Positions 51,498-59,145 of a stretch of DNA of 64,000 nt are shown here, in pieces. The notes beneath the pieces are model-generated. The model did no database searches. It had not been told where the DNA came from and saw nothing but the letters and a program-made list of their open reading frames with translations. A program made the translations under genes and the position numbers. Source of the stretch: Nonomuraea candida. Lineage in GTDB: Bacteria > Actinomycetota > Actinomycetes > Streptosporangiales > Streptosporangiaceae. Numbering within the stretch: position 1 is the stretch's first letter; each line of letters starts with the position of its first letter. The DNA lies in contig NZ_JOAG01000026.1 in NCBI RefSeq assembly GCF_000725485.1, forward strand, positions 1 through 64,000, given 5' to 3'.

Positions 51498-52274
51498 ATG
51501 GTGGACCTCGTGCTCTCGAACCTCGACGACCAGGGCGTGCTCACTCTGACCTTCAACCGGCCGGACACGCTCAACGCCTGGACCGACGCCATGGGGCGGC
51601 GCTACTTCGACCTGCTGGCGGAGGCCGAGCGGGACCCGGCCGTGCGGGCCGTGGTGGTCACCGGCGCGGGCAAGGGCTTCTGCGCGGGGGCCGACTTCAA
51701 GACGCTGAACGCCATCCAGAGCGGCTCCTACGACCAGGTGCCCGACCCGCGGCCCAACACCTTCCCCACGACCATCCGCAAGCCGATCATCGCCGCCGTC
51801 AACGGGGCCTGCGCGGGGCTGGGCATGGTGCACGCGCTCGTCTGCGACCTCGTCTTCACCGCCGAGGAGGCCAAGTGGACCACGGCCTTCGTGCGGCGGG
51901 GGCTGATCGCGGAGTACGGGCTCGGCTGGGTGCTGCCGAAGATCATGGGGCAGCAGCGGGCGATGGACGTCCTGCTGTCGGGGCGGGTGTTCACCGGGCG
52001 GGAGGCGTACGAGCTGGGGCTGGCCAACCGGGTGGTGCCGGGGGAGGAGCTGCTGGCGCGGGCGCGGGAGTACGCCGGCGACCTGGCGGCCAACTGCTCG
52101 CCGGCGTCGATGGCGGTGATCAAGCGGCAGGTGTGGCACGACTGGGACGTCACGCTGGAGCAGTCGGCCAAGTCGGCCACCCAGGAGATGATCGCCTCGT
52201 TCGGGCGGCCGGACTTCGCGGAGGGCGTCGCGAGCTTCCTGGAGCGCCGCCCGCCGAACTTCCCGCCCCTGTGA
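51498..52274 (+). CDS. enoyl-CoA hydratase/isomerase family protein
   Basis: A 258-aa crotonase-fold protein. It shows TFNRPDTLNAWTDAMG, the oxyanion-hole segments GAGKGFCAGADFKTL and NGACAGLGMVHALVCD, and VFTGREAYELGLANRVV. The position of a catalytic Glu in the hydratase pair (normally in E-x-x-G) reads RRGLIAEYGLGWVL, which retains one Glu, so it may be an isomerase or hydratase. It acts on CoA esters. It is monocistronic with a palindrome upstream. Confidence 0.85.
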   Translation: MVDLVLSNLDDQGVLTLTFNRPDTLNAWTDAMGRRYFDLLAEAERDPAVRAVVVTGAGKGFCAGADFKTLNAIQSGSYDQVPDPRPNTFPTTIRKPIIAAVNGACAGLGMVHALVCDLVFTAEEAKWTTAFVRRGLIAEYGLGWVLPKIMGQQRAMDVLLSGRVFTGREAYELGLANRVVPGEELLARAREYAGDLAANCSPASMAVIKRQVWHDWDVTLEQSAKSATQEMIASFGRPDFAEGVASFLERRPPNFPPL

Positions 52275-52400
52275 TCCTGTGACCCGCCCCCGCCCCCGCC
52301 CGCGACCGGGGGCCCTGTGACCCGCCCCCGCGACCCGGGGCCCCGTGATGCGCCCCGTGATGCGCCGCTGTGACCCGCCGGGCCGTGCCCCGGCGGAGGC
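52275..52400. repeat. degenerate GTGACCCGCCCCCG repeats
   Basis: Between the crotonase and galK 3' ends, GTGACCCGCCCCCGC and GTGATGCGCC-type units recur five or six times. They are not in coding sequence and have no clear hairpin. Confidence 0.4.
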
Positions 52401-52421
52401 GCGGCCCGGCGGGAACGAGGG

Positions 52422-53537
52422 TCAGGACACGCGGTGGGCGCCGCGGGCCGGGGTGGCGGGCAGGAAGCGGGGGGCCTTGAAGCCGCGCTCGGCGTAGGCG
52501 GCCGAGACCGAATCCCGCACGCTGTCCAGCCGCTCCACCGGCACCAGCGCGATCGCGGAGCCGCCGAAGCCGCCGCCGGTCATGCGCGCGCCGCGGGCCC
52601 CGCCCCTGATGGCGGCCTCCACGGCCACGTCGAGCTCCGGCGAGGAGACTTCGTACAGGTCCCTGAGCGACAGGTGGGAGGCGTTGAGCAGGGCGCCGAT
52701 CTCCGTGACGGCGCCCGCGCGCAGCAGCCCGACGAGGGCCTCGACGCGGTGGTTCTCGGCGACGACGTGCTCGGTGCGCTTGCGCTCGTCGCCCTGCAGC
52801 CGGCCCAGGGCCGCGGCCAGGTCGGTGACGTCGCGCAGGGCCGGGACGCCCAGCTTGCGGGCGGCGGACTCGCACTCCGCGCGGCGCTTGGCGTATTCGC
52901 CGCCCGCGTGCTCGTGGTGCGCCTGCGTGTCGATGATCAGCACGCTCAGGCCGTGGGCGGCCAGGTCGAGCGGGATGTTGCGGGAGCCGAGCGAGCGGCA
53001 GTCGAGGAAGAGCGCGTGGCCCTCCTCGCACAGCGCCGAGGCGGCCTGGTCCATGATGCCGCAGGGCATGCCGACGAAGTCGTTCTCCGCCTTCTGGCTG
53101 AGCAGGGCCAGCTCCATGGGCGTCATGCCGAGGTCGTACACCTCGTTGAGCGCCGAGGCGATGGAGACCTCGAGGGCGGCGCTGGAGCTGAGGCCGGCGC
53201 CGGCCGGGATGTCGCCGTCGATCGCGATGTCCGCGCCGCGGACCCGGTCGCCGAGCATGGCCAGGACGCCGACGACGTAGCGGGTCCAGCCGCGGGACTC
53301 CTCGCGGGAGGCCATGGTGACGGGCTCGCCGGAGTCGGACTGGAGCGAAAGGAGGCGGATGGTGTCGTCGTCGCGCGGCGTGAGGGCCGCCGTCACGCCC
53401 CACGGCACCGCGAACGGGAGGACGAAGCCGTCGTTGTAGTCGGTGTGCTCGCCGATCAGGTTGACCCTGCCGGGAGCATGCCAGACGGTCCGGGGGGACG
53501 CGCCGTAAGCGGCACGGAAAGCTTCAACAACGCGCAT
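52422..53537 (-). CDS. galK: galactokinase
   Basis: A 371-aa GHMP kinase. The galactokinase signature is GRVNLIGEHTDYNDGFVLP, the ATP loop PAGAGLSSSAALEVS, and the third motif MTGGGFGGSAIALV. It phosphorylates galactose at C1 in the Leloir pathway. The other gal genes are not in the window. The ATG at 53537 follows AGGAG. It is divergent from the D-cysteine desulfhydrase-like gene, with only about 40 bp between; TATGTT on the minus strand (53553-53558) is a possible -10. Confidence 0.93.
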   Translation of the reverse strand: MRVVEAFRAAYGASPRTVWHAPGRVNLIGEHTDYNDGFVLPFAVPWGVTAALTPRDDDTIRLLSLQSDSGEPVTMASREESRGWTRYVVGVLAMLGDRVRGADIAIDGDIPAGAGLSSSAALEVSIASALNEVYDLGMTPMELALLSQKAENDFVGMPCGIMDQAASALCEEGHALFLDCRSLGSRNIPLDLAAHGLSVLIIDTQAHHEHAGGEYAKRRAECESAARKLGVPALRDVTDLAAALGRLQGDERKRTEHVVAENHRVEALVGLLRAGAVTEIGALLNASHLSLRDLYEVSSPELDVAVEAAIRGGARGARMTGGGFGGSAIALVPVERLDSVRDSVSAAYAERGFKAPRFLPATPARGAHRVS

Positions 53538-53568
53538 AACCCAACACTCCTGAACATAGGCCCGACCG

Positions 53569-53574
53569 TAGACT
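53569..53574 (+). promoter_or_regulatory. -10 element of leaderless gene at 53581
   Basis: TAGACT ends six bases before the ATG at 53581, so this transcript is probably leaderless. Confidence 0.55.
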
Positions 53575-53580
53575 AGCGCC

Positions 53581-54441
53581 ATGGAGGAACTCCTGGATCC
53601 GGGGCTGGGCGAGACCCGGGTGTTCCTGATGCCCGACGACAACAAACCACGCAAGCTCAAGTACAACCTGGGCCCCGACCTGAGGGGTCGCCGGGTGCTG
53701 ACGTTCGGTGGCGCCTACTCCCATCACATCAGGGCGGTGGCGGAGTCCGGCGCCCGGCATGGCGTCGAGACGGTCGGGGTCATCAGGGGCGAGGAGCACC
53801 TGCCGCTGAACCCGGTGCTGGCCCGCGCGGCGGCCTGCGGCATGACCCTCACCTACCTCGACCGGGCCGCCTACCGCCGCAAGCACACCGAGGAGGTGCT
53901 GGCGGAGCTGCGGGCGCGCTGGGGCGCCGGGACGGTGATCCTGCCGGAGGGCGGGAGCAACGCGGCGGCCGTGCGGGGGTGCGCGGAGCTGCCGGGGGAG
54001 ATCGGGGAGGACTACGACGTCGTCTGCTGCCCCGTCGGCACCGGAGGCACTTTGGCCGGCATCGCGGCGGGGCTGCCGGAGGGGAAGCGGGCGCTCGGGT
54101 TCGCGGTGCTGAAGGGGGCCGGGTTCCTGGCGGGCGAGGTGGCCAGGCTGCAGCGGGAGGCCGGCGTGCGCGCCCGGCCGAACTGGGAGGTCAACCTCGA
54201 CTACCACTTCGGCGGCTACGCGAGGTCGACGCCCGTCCTGGACGAGTTCGCCGCCCGGCACGGGGTCGAGCGGGTCTACGTGGCCAAGATGCTCTACGGG
54301 ATCGTCGACCTGGCCCGGCGCGGCGCCTTCGCGCCGGGCACCCGCGTCGTCGCCGTCGTCACCGGTCAGCCCTCGACCCCGGTGGAGGTGTGCGCCGCCC
54401 CGACCGGCTTCGACTCCGGTGAGCCGCGCTGGCGCAGGTAG
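53581..54441 (+). CDS. PLP-dependent D-cysteine desulfhydrase/ACC deaminase-like enzyme
   Basis: A 286-aa fold-type II PLP enzyme, somewhat short for this group (usually 310-340 aa). The presumed PLP lysine is in KPRKLKYN, the substrate loop is TFGGAYSHHIRAVA, and the phosphate-binding Gly-rich loop is PVGTGGTLAGI. The family degrades D-cysteine to pyruvate, H2S and ammonia or deaminates ACC; the missing N-terminal 40 residues do not remove the core motifs. The leaderless promoter sits directly before ATG. Its 3' end overlaps the convergent DUF6766 gene by 76 bp. Confidence 0.85.
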   Translation: MEELLDPGLGETRVFLMPDDNKPRKLKYNLGPDLRGRRVLTFGGAYSHHIRAVAESGARHGVETVGVIRGEEHLPLNPVLARAAACGMTLTYLDRAAYRRKHTEEVLAELRARWGAGTVILPEGGSNAAAVRGCAELPGEIGEDYDVVCCPVGTGGTLAGIAAGLPEGKRALGFAVLKGAGFLAGEVARLQREAGVRARPNWEVNLDYHFGGYARSTPVLDEFAARHGVERVYVAKMLYGIVDLARRGAFAPGTRVVAVVTGQPSTPVEVCAAPTGFDSGEPRWRR

Positions 54442-55037
54442 ATCGAGAGCACCACCATCGACAGCACGGCCAGCAGCTCCGACTGCCAGTTCTGCAGGCT
54501 GCGGTTCCAGAACTCGGGCGAGGTGACGTACGCGCCCCAGGAGACCGGGTCGCGCAGGTCTCCGAGCCGCTCCGAGTTGTACGCCGCCTGCCCCGCCACC
54601 GACTGCGCCAGCCACGACAGCAGGAAGATGGTCCCCATCACCAGCCCGAGCGAGTTGCTGAACAACCAGAGCCTGATCCCCCTGACCCTGGCCCAGGCCG
54701 GCGAGTCGGCGTCGGCGTAGCGGCCGATCTGCTGGTCCTCGTCCGACTCCGCCCCGGCCTTGTGCGGCTCCTTGGACTCGGGGGAGCCCTTCTGCACGAG
54801 CCAGACGGTGAGCATGATGAACAGGAAGAACTGCAGGTACTCCGACTGCCAGTTCTCCGCCACGTCCACCGCGAACGTGGACGACGCCACGTACTTCAGC
54901 AGCGAGACCGGCTCCGTCCCCTGGGCGAGCTGCTGGTCGTTGTACTGCAGCATCCCGGCCACCGCCTGCCCGCCCACCGCCAGCAGGAACATCACCAGGA
55001 ACGCCAGGGCCAGGGAGTTCTCCTTCAGCCATCTCAT
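54366..55037 (-). CDS. DUF6766 family membrane protein
   Basis: A 223-aa membrane protein with four transmembrane helices and a clear internal duplication. Both halves have a helix, then NWQSEYLQFFLFIMLTVWL or NWQSELLAVLSMVVLSIYL, and a cytoplasmic end reading QKGSPESK or QRGSPESK. This matches DUF6766, of unknown function. Between halves is an acidic loop (KAGAESDEDQQIGRY). The start at 55037 overlaps the stop of the 27-aa gene, so it is translationally coupled. Its 3' end overlaps the convergent PLP-enzyme gene. Confidence 0.8.
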   Translation of the reverse strand: MRWLKENSLALAFLVMFLLAVGGQAVAGMLQYNDQQLAQGTEPVSLLKYVASSTFAVDVAENWQSEYLQFFLFIMLTVWLVQKGSPESKEPHKAGAESDEDQQIGRYADADSPAWARVRGIRLWLFSNSLGLVMGTIFLLSWLAQSVAGQAAYNSERLGDLRDPVSWGAYVTSPEFWNRSLQNWQSELLAVLSMVVLSIYLRQRGSPESKPVGAAHTSTGVEG

Positions 55038-55117
55038 AGGTGCGACCACCCGATGGCGAAGAACCACACCAGCCCGGCCACGATCACCAGCGCGGTCAGG
55101 GTGAACATCGTGCGCAT
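55034..55117 (-). CDS. 27-aa membrane micropeptide
   Basis: MRTMFTLTALVIVAGLVW plus FFAIGWSHL is a single hydrophobic helix. It has GGAGG spaced well before the ATG at 55117, a TGATG overlap with the upstream lipoprotein gene and an ATGA overlap with the DUF6766 gene. The strict coupling on both sides argues that it is expressed. It may be a helper subunit of the DUF6766 protein. Confidence 0.6.
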   Translation of the reverse strand: MRTMFTLTALVIVAGLVWFFAIGWSHL

Positions 55118-55506
55118 CAGTCCTCCACCTCGCACTTGTACGGCAGGTCGCGCACCGGCTCGCACCCCGCGGCCCTGATCCGCCAGCCGTCGCTGAAGCG
55201 GTGCAGGAAGAGCGTGTCGCCGGCCAGCCGCACCTGGGCGTCCTCCCCCCACACCGACACCGACGTGGCCCGGCCGCCCGGCCCGAGCCGCAGCTCACGC
55301 AGCGCCTGCGCGCAGTCCTGGCCGGGGTCGGGCAGCTTGTCGGCGGTCTCGCGGGCGAGCAGGCCGCAGGCGGCGGCCTCCTGGCGCGCGGCGAGCGCGG
55401 CGTGGAACTGCTCGGCCGCCCGCGCGGGGGACGCCGTGTCCACGGCGCAACCGACAGTAGTCAGGGCCGTCAGCGCGAGCGCCGTCACGATGAGCGGGAA
55501 TCTCAT
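55117..55506 (-). CDS. small lipoprotein
   Basis: A 129-aa lipoprotein with signal MRFPLIVTALALTALTTVGC (lipobox TTVGC). The mature part starts with a helical region (AAEQFHAALAARQEAAACGLL) that resembles small extracytoplasmic helical/NTF2-like domains with four further cysteines, then beta strands (LAGDTLFLHRFSDGWRIRAAGC). It opens the three-gene operon with the micropeptide and the DUF6766 protein. Confidence 0.75.
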   Translation of the reverse strand: MRFPLIVTALALTALTTVGCAVDTASPARAAEQFHAALAARQEAAACGLLARETADKLPDPGQDCAQALRELRLGPGGRATSVSVWGEDAQVRLAGDTLFLHRFSDGWRIRAAGCEPVRDLPYKCEVED

Positions 55507-55630
55507 GGGCCCCTGCTACCCACGGAAGAATCATGCATGCTGTCCCGATGCGGAGGAGCGAGGTGCCCGGCACCTGGGACGACCGCGCCACGCTGCTCGC
55601 CCTCCCCGCCGGGGGAGGGCGGGCGCGGCG

Positions 55631-56176
55631 TCAGCCGAGCTGGTCGAGCACGGGTGACACGAGCGCGTTCAGCTCGCGGGCCAGCACGGTCACCGCGCGG
55701 TGGGCGCTCTGCTCGACCCGCTCGTGCGGGCCCTCCGGCTCCGGCGGCAGGTCGTCGAGCGGCAGCGGCGCCTCCACGAGCAGCGAGGCCCGCAGGAACG
55801 GATTGCGGGCCAGGTCCTGCTGGGTCGGCTCGACGTACTGGCCGAAGGTGCGCTGCCAGCCCTGCCAGCCGCGGTCGCGCCACCACGCCCGCGAGCGCCG
55901 CAGCTCCTCGGGCAGCGGCGAGGCGAGCCTGACGCGGGCGAACAGGGAGCCGTCCCAGGTGTTGCGGTGGCAGGTGGCCTCCAGGATCCGGCGGTCCCAG
56001 CGGACGAAGCCGGGGGTCAGCGACGGCGGCGTGGCCAGCCGCCACGCCGTGCAGGCGAAGCGCACCGGCGCGATGTCACCCCACTCGAACTCGTCGAGAC
56101 TCTTGCGTACGTGCACGGCATAGCGCCCGTCACGGTCCCTGTCGAACTCCTGGTCGGTCCAGAACGCCTTGCCCAT
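55631..56176 (-). CDS. hypothetical protein, 181 aa
   Basis: MGKAFWTDQEFDRDRDGRY is followed by a central part with VRFACTAWRLATPP, TWDGSLFARVRLA and a Trp-rich RAWWRDRGWQGWQRTFGQYVEP. The C-terminal helix reads RAVTVLARELNALV. No known family is recognised. TAGCGT (minus, 56184-56189) ends seven bases before the ATG at 56176, so the mRNA is likely leaderless. It is alone on its strand between lipoprotein and a remnant. Confidence 0.65.
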   Translation of the reverse strand: MGKAFWTDQEFDRDRDGRYAVHVRKSLDEFEWGDIAPVRFACTAWRLATPPSLTPGFVRWDRRILEATCHRNTWDGSLFARVRLASPLPEELRRSRAWWRDRGWQGWQRTFGQYVEPTQQDLARNPFLRASLLVEAPLPLDDLPPEPEGPHERVEQSAHRAVTVLARELNALVSPVLDQLG

Positions 56177-56249
56177 GCCCCCTACGCTACGGCGCGGCCC
56201 CGCTTCTCGCGGGCGGACCCGTGATCTGCGCCGGCGGGCCGTCCGGCGC

Positions 56250-56343
56250 GTGGCCGGCGCCGGCAACGCCACCCATGCGGCTGCGCGACGGCGATCGCAT
56301 CAGGGTGGACGGCGAGCGGGGCACGGTCGAGTTGCCGGGGTGA
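56250..56343 (+). pseudogene. C-terminal remnant of PEP-utilising enzyme, frameshifted
   Basis: One frame reads VAGAGNATHA (from 56250); after a one-base shift another frame reads RLRDGDRIRVDGERGTVELPG-stop, split here as RLRDGDRIRVDG and ERGTVELPG. Together they match the swivel domain tail of PEP synthase/PEP-utilising proteins. The upstream catalytic parts are absent. Confidence 0.5.
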
Positions 56344-56393
56344 AAAGATCACGTCAAGTCGGCCGCCCGCCGGTCCCGCCTGTGATCACTGTG

Positions 56394-56558
56394 ATGACCA
56401 TGATCGAACAGTGGATTCTGGAAGACGAACGCGAGCTGGAGGCGCGCTGCGCCCGCTTCAGGTCCGCCCAGCTCGCGCCGGCGCGGGGAGGCGGGGAGGA
56501 GGACTCCGACGAACGCGCCGGACGGCGCCGTCCCGGCGAGGCGGACCCGGCGGCTTGA
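56394..56558 (+). CDS. possible small acidic protein, 54 aa
   Basis: MTMIEQWILEDERELEARCARFRS then a Gly/Arg/Asp-rich tail ending EADPAA. Codon-position bias fits coding, but no ribosome binding site or homologue is evident. It could start at 56394 or 56400. Treat as tentative. Confidence 0.3.
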   Translation: MTMIEQWILEDERELEARCARFRSAQLAPARGGGEEDSDERAGRRRPGEADPAA

Positions 56559-56779
56559 CGGATGAGCCGGTAGCGGTGGCCGGTCAGCCCCGGCGCACGC
56601 TCTCCAGCAGCTCCGATCGGGGGTGAAGGGGGTGTGGCCGCCGGGGCTGAGCGCGCCGGCGAACAGGCGGCGCCCGCCGGGGGGCGGGCAGCGTGGCGGG
56701 GAAAATCGGTTGCCTCGTGGGGGGCGGTTTGATGTGCTGGCTGACCGCACGCCGAGGACGATCCAGAAGGAGCAGGAGA

Positions 56780-56890
56780 ATGCGGACGACGTTCATGTCA
56801 CCCGAGCCGGAAGAAGTCTTCTCATCGAAGGACATGACGTTCGTTGCGTATGCTCAACCTGGGAATCCTGGCGCATGTAGACGCCGGTAA
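56780..56890 (+). CDS. 36-aa upstream ORF overlapping the ribosomal protection gene
   Basis: MRTTFMSPEPEEVFSSKDMT then FVAYAQPGNPGACRRR. AAGGAG (56767-56772) lies exactly 7 nt before its ATG, a better ribosome binding site than that of the next gene. The frame runs 41 bases into the ribosomal protection gene out of frame. This layout resembles leader ORFs used for translation-linked control of tetracycline resistance genes. Confidence 0.5.
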   Translation: MRTTFMSPEPEEVFSSKDMTFVAYAQPGNPGACRRR

Positions 56891-58919
56891 GACCAGCCTG
56901 ACCGAGCGGCTGCTGCACGCCGCCGGGGTCATCGACGAGGTGGGCAGCGTCGATGACGGCAACACCCAGACCGACACGCTCGACCTGGAGCGCCGGCGGG
57001 GGATCACGATCAAGTCCGCGGTCGTGTCCTTCGCCGTCGGCGACACCACGGTCAACCTGATCGACACGCCCGGCCACCCCGACTTCATCGCCGAGGTGGA
57101 GCGGGTGCTCAACGTGCTCGACGGCGCGGTCCTGGTCGTCTCCGCCGTGGAGGGCGTGCAGGCCCAGACCCGCGTGCTCATGCGCACGCTGCGCCGCCTC
57201 GGCATCCCCACGCTCGTCTTCGTCAACAAGATCGACCGCGCCGGCGCCCGCTACGACGGCGTGCTGCGCGAGCTGGCCGCCAAGCTCTCCCCGGCGGTCG
57301 TCGCCATGGGGAGCGTCACCGGCCTGGGCGGCCCCGCCGCCGCCTTCACGCCGTCCGGCGACTCGCCCGCGTTCGCCGCGGACCTGCTGGACGTGCTGGC
57401 CGCGCAGGATGACGCGCTGCTGGCCGCGTACGTGGCGGACGAGGACGCGCTCACCTGCGACCGCCTGCGCGCCGAGCTCGTCGCCCAGACCGGGCGGGCG
57501 GTGGCGCACCCGGTCTTCTTCGGCTCGGCCATCACGGGGGCCGGGGTGGACGCGCTGGTCGCGGGCATCCGCGAGCTGCTGCCCGCCGCCCAGGGCGACC
57601 CCGCCGGGCCGGTGTCGGGGACCGTCTTCAAGGTGGAGCGCGGCCCGGCGGGCGAGAAGATCGCGTACGCGCGCCTGTTCGGCGGCACGCTGCGCGTCCG
57701 CGACCGGGTGAGCTTCGGCGGCGGGCGGTCGGGCAAGGTCACCGCGATCACGGTCTTCGACGGCGGCACGGCCGTGCGGAGCCAGGAGGTGGCCGCGGGC
57801 CGCATCGCCCGCCTGTGGGGCCTGACCGACGTCCGCATCGGCGACCCCGTCGCCCCGCCGGACGCCGCCGCCTGCGACCCGCCCCCTAAGGCCCGCACGA
57901 CGACGCGCTCCCCGGCCCGCGCAGGCGCCGCGCCGGCCCCGCCCGACGCCGTGGCGGGTTCGACGGGGCGTGCCGGGGCGGCGGGGCATTTCGCGCCGCC
58001 GACGCTGGAGACGGTCGTGGTGCCCGGCCGGCCGGGGGACAGGGGCGCGCTGCACCTGGCGCTGAGCCGGCTCGCCGAGCAGGACCCGCTGATCGGGCTG
58101 CGCCAGGACGACGTGCGCCAGGAGGTGTCCGTCTCGCTCTACGGCGAGGTGCAGAAGGAGGTGATCCAGGCGACCCTGGCGGCCGACTACGGCCTCGACG
58201 TCACCTTCCGCGAGACGACCACGATCTGCGTGGAACGGGTGTCGGGCACGGGCGCCGCCGTCGAGGTGATCGCCGTGGCGCCGAACCCGTTCCTCGCCAC
58301 GGTCGGCCTGCGGGTCGAGCCGGGCCCGGTGGGCGGCGGGGTGGAGTTCCGGCTGGAGGTGGAGCTGGGGTCGCTGCCGTACGCGTTCATGCGCACGATC
58401 GAGGAGACCGTGCGCGAGACCCTGCACCAGGGCCTGCACGGCTGGGAGGTGCCGGACTGCGTGGTCACGCTCACCCACTCGGGCTACTGGGCCAAGCAGA
58501 GCCACTCGGGGGGCGTCTTCGACAAGAGCATGTCGAGCACGGCCGGCGACTTCCGCGGCCTGGTCCCGCTGGTGCTGATGGAGGCGCTGCGGCGGGCGGG
58601 CACCACGGTGTGCGAGCCGCTGCACCGCTTCGTCCTGGAGCTGCCCCCCGACACGGTGGGCGCGGTGCTGCCGGTGCTGGCCGGGCTCGGCGGCGTCCCG
58701 CGCGCCCGGCGGGCGGGGCTGGTGGAGGGGGAGATCCCCGCGGCCCGGGTGCACGCGCTGGAGCGGCGGCTGCCCGGGCTGACGCGGGGCGAGGGCATGC
58801 TGGAGAGCGAGTTCGACCGCTACGAGCCGGTACGCGGCCCGATCCCCGCCCGCTCCCGCACCGACCACAACCCGCTGGACAGGAAGGAGTACCTGCTGCA
58901 CGTCCTGCGCCGGGTCTGA
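56850..58919 (+). CDS. otrA: OtrA-type tetracycline ribosomal protection protein
   Basis: A 689-aa EF-G-like GTPase. G1 is LAHVDAGKTSL, G3 DTPGHPDF, G4 VNKIDRAG; the start NLGILAHVDAGKTSLTERLL and end RTDHNPLDRKEYLLHVLRRV match OtrA/TetM, and the C-terminal domain has the HSGYWAKQSHSG loop region. An Ala/Pro-rich insert at about residues 345-390 (ARTTTRSPARAGAAPAPPDA) separates domains II and III. It would remove tetracycline-like drugs from the ribosome. ATG 56850 is chosen; TTG 56844 is the alternative. Its own ribosome binding site is weak, and an overlapping upstream ORF probably controls it. No tetracycline biosynthesis genes are near. Confidence 0.85.
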   Translation: MLNLGILAHVDAGKTSLTERLLHAAGVIDEVGSVDDGNTQTDTLDLERRRGITIKSAVVSFAVGDTTVNLIDTPGHPDFIAEVERVLNVLDGAVLVVSAVEGVQAQTRVLMRTLRRLGIPTLVFVNKIDRAGARYDGVLRELAAKLSPAVVAMGSVTGLGGPAAAFTPSGDSPAFAADLLDVLAAQDDALLAAYVADEDALTCDRLRAELVAQTGRAVAHPVFFGSAITGAGVDALVAGIRELLPAAQGDPAGPVSGTVFKVERGPAGEKIAYARLFGGTLRVRDRVSFGGGRSGKVTAITVFDGGTAVRSQEVAAGRIARLWGLTDVRIGDPVAPPDAAACDPPPKARTTTRSPARAGAAPAPPDAVAGSTGRAGAAGHFAPPTLETVVVPGRPGDRGALHLALSRLAEQDPLIGLRQDDVRQEVSVSLYGEVQKEVIQATLAADYGLDVTFRETTTICVERVSGTGAAVEVIAVAPNPFLATVGLRVEPGPVGGGVEFRLEVELGSLPYAFMRTIEETVRETLHQGLHGWEVPDCVVTLTHSGYWAKQSHSGGVFDKSMSSTAGDFRGLVPLVLMEALRRAGTTVCEPLHRFVLELPPDTVGAVLPVLAGLGGVPRARRAGLVEGEIPAARVHALERRLPGLTRGEGMLESEFDRYEPVRGPIPARSRTDHNPLDRKEYLLHVLRRV

Positions 58920-59049
58920 CGCCAGGCCAAAGGTGCCGAAATCCTTTTCGCTCGATACGAAAATGTGACCAAGCGTTCGCTGGCTGATCAGCGGCCATGA
59001 CGTCGGCCCGCCCCACGTCAGGAGCGGTGCAGCGGGTTGCAAACCCCGA

Positions 59050-59101
59050 TTGACAGCTCCCAGGGGGCGGTCTACCTTCCCGAAAACCTTTTAGGTAGAC
59101 C
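59050..59101 (+). promoter_or_regulatory. sigma-70 promoter with operator of GH43 operon
   Basis: TTGACA (59050-59055) and TACCTT (59073-59078) are spaced 17 bp. The inverted repeat GGTCTACCT (59069-59077)/AGGTAGACC (59093-59101) overlaps the -10, as a repressor site would. Confidence 0.75.
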
Positions 59102-59112
59102 CGAGTCAACGG

Positions 59113-59126
59113 TGTTAGCGCTCACA
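59113..59126. promoter_or_regulatory. LacI-family operator
   Basis: TGTTAGCGCTCACA is a near-palindrome with the central AGCGCT typical of LacI-family sugar regulators in actinobacteria. It lies 20 bp before the GH43 start, downstream of the promoter. Confidence 0.6.
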
Positions 59127-59145
59127 TCACTCTAGGGGCGAACGC

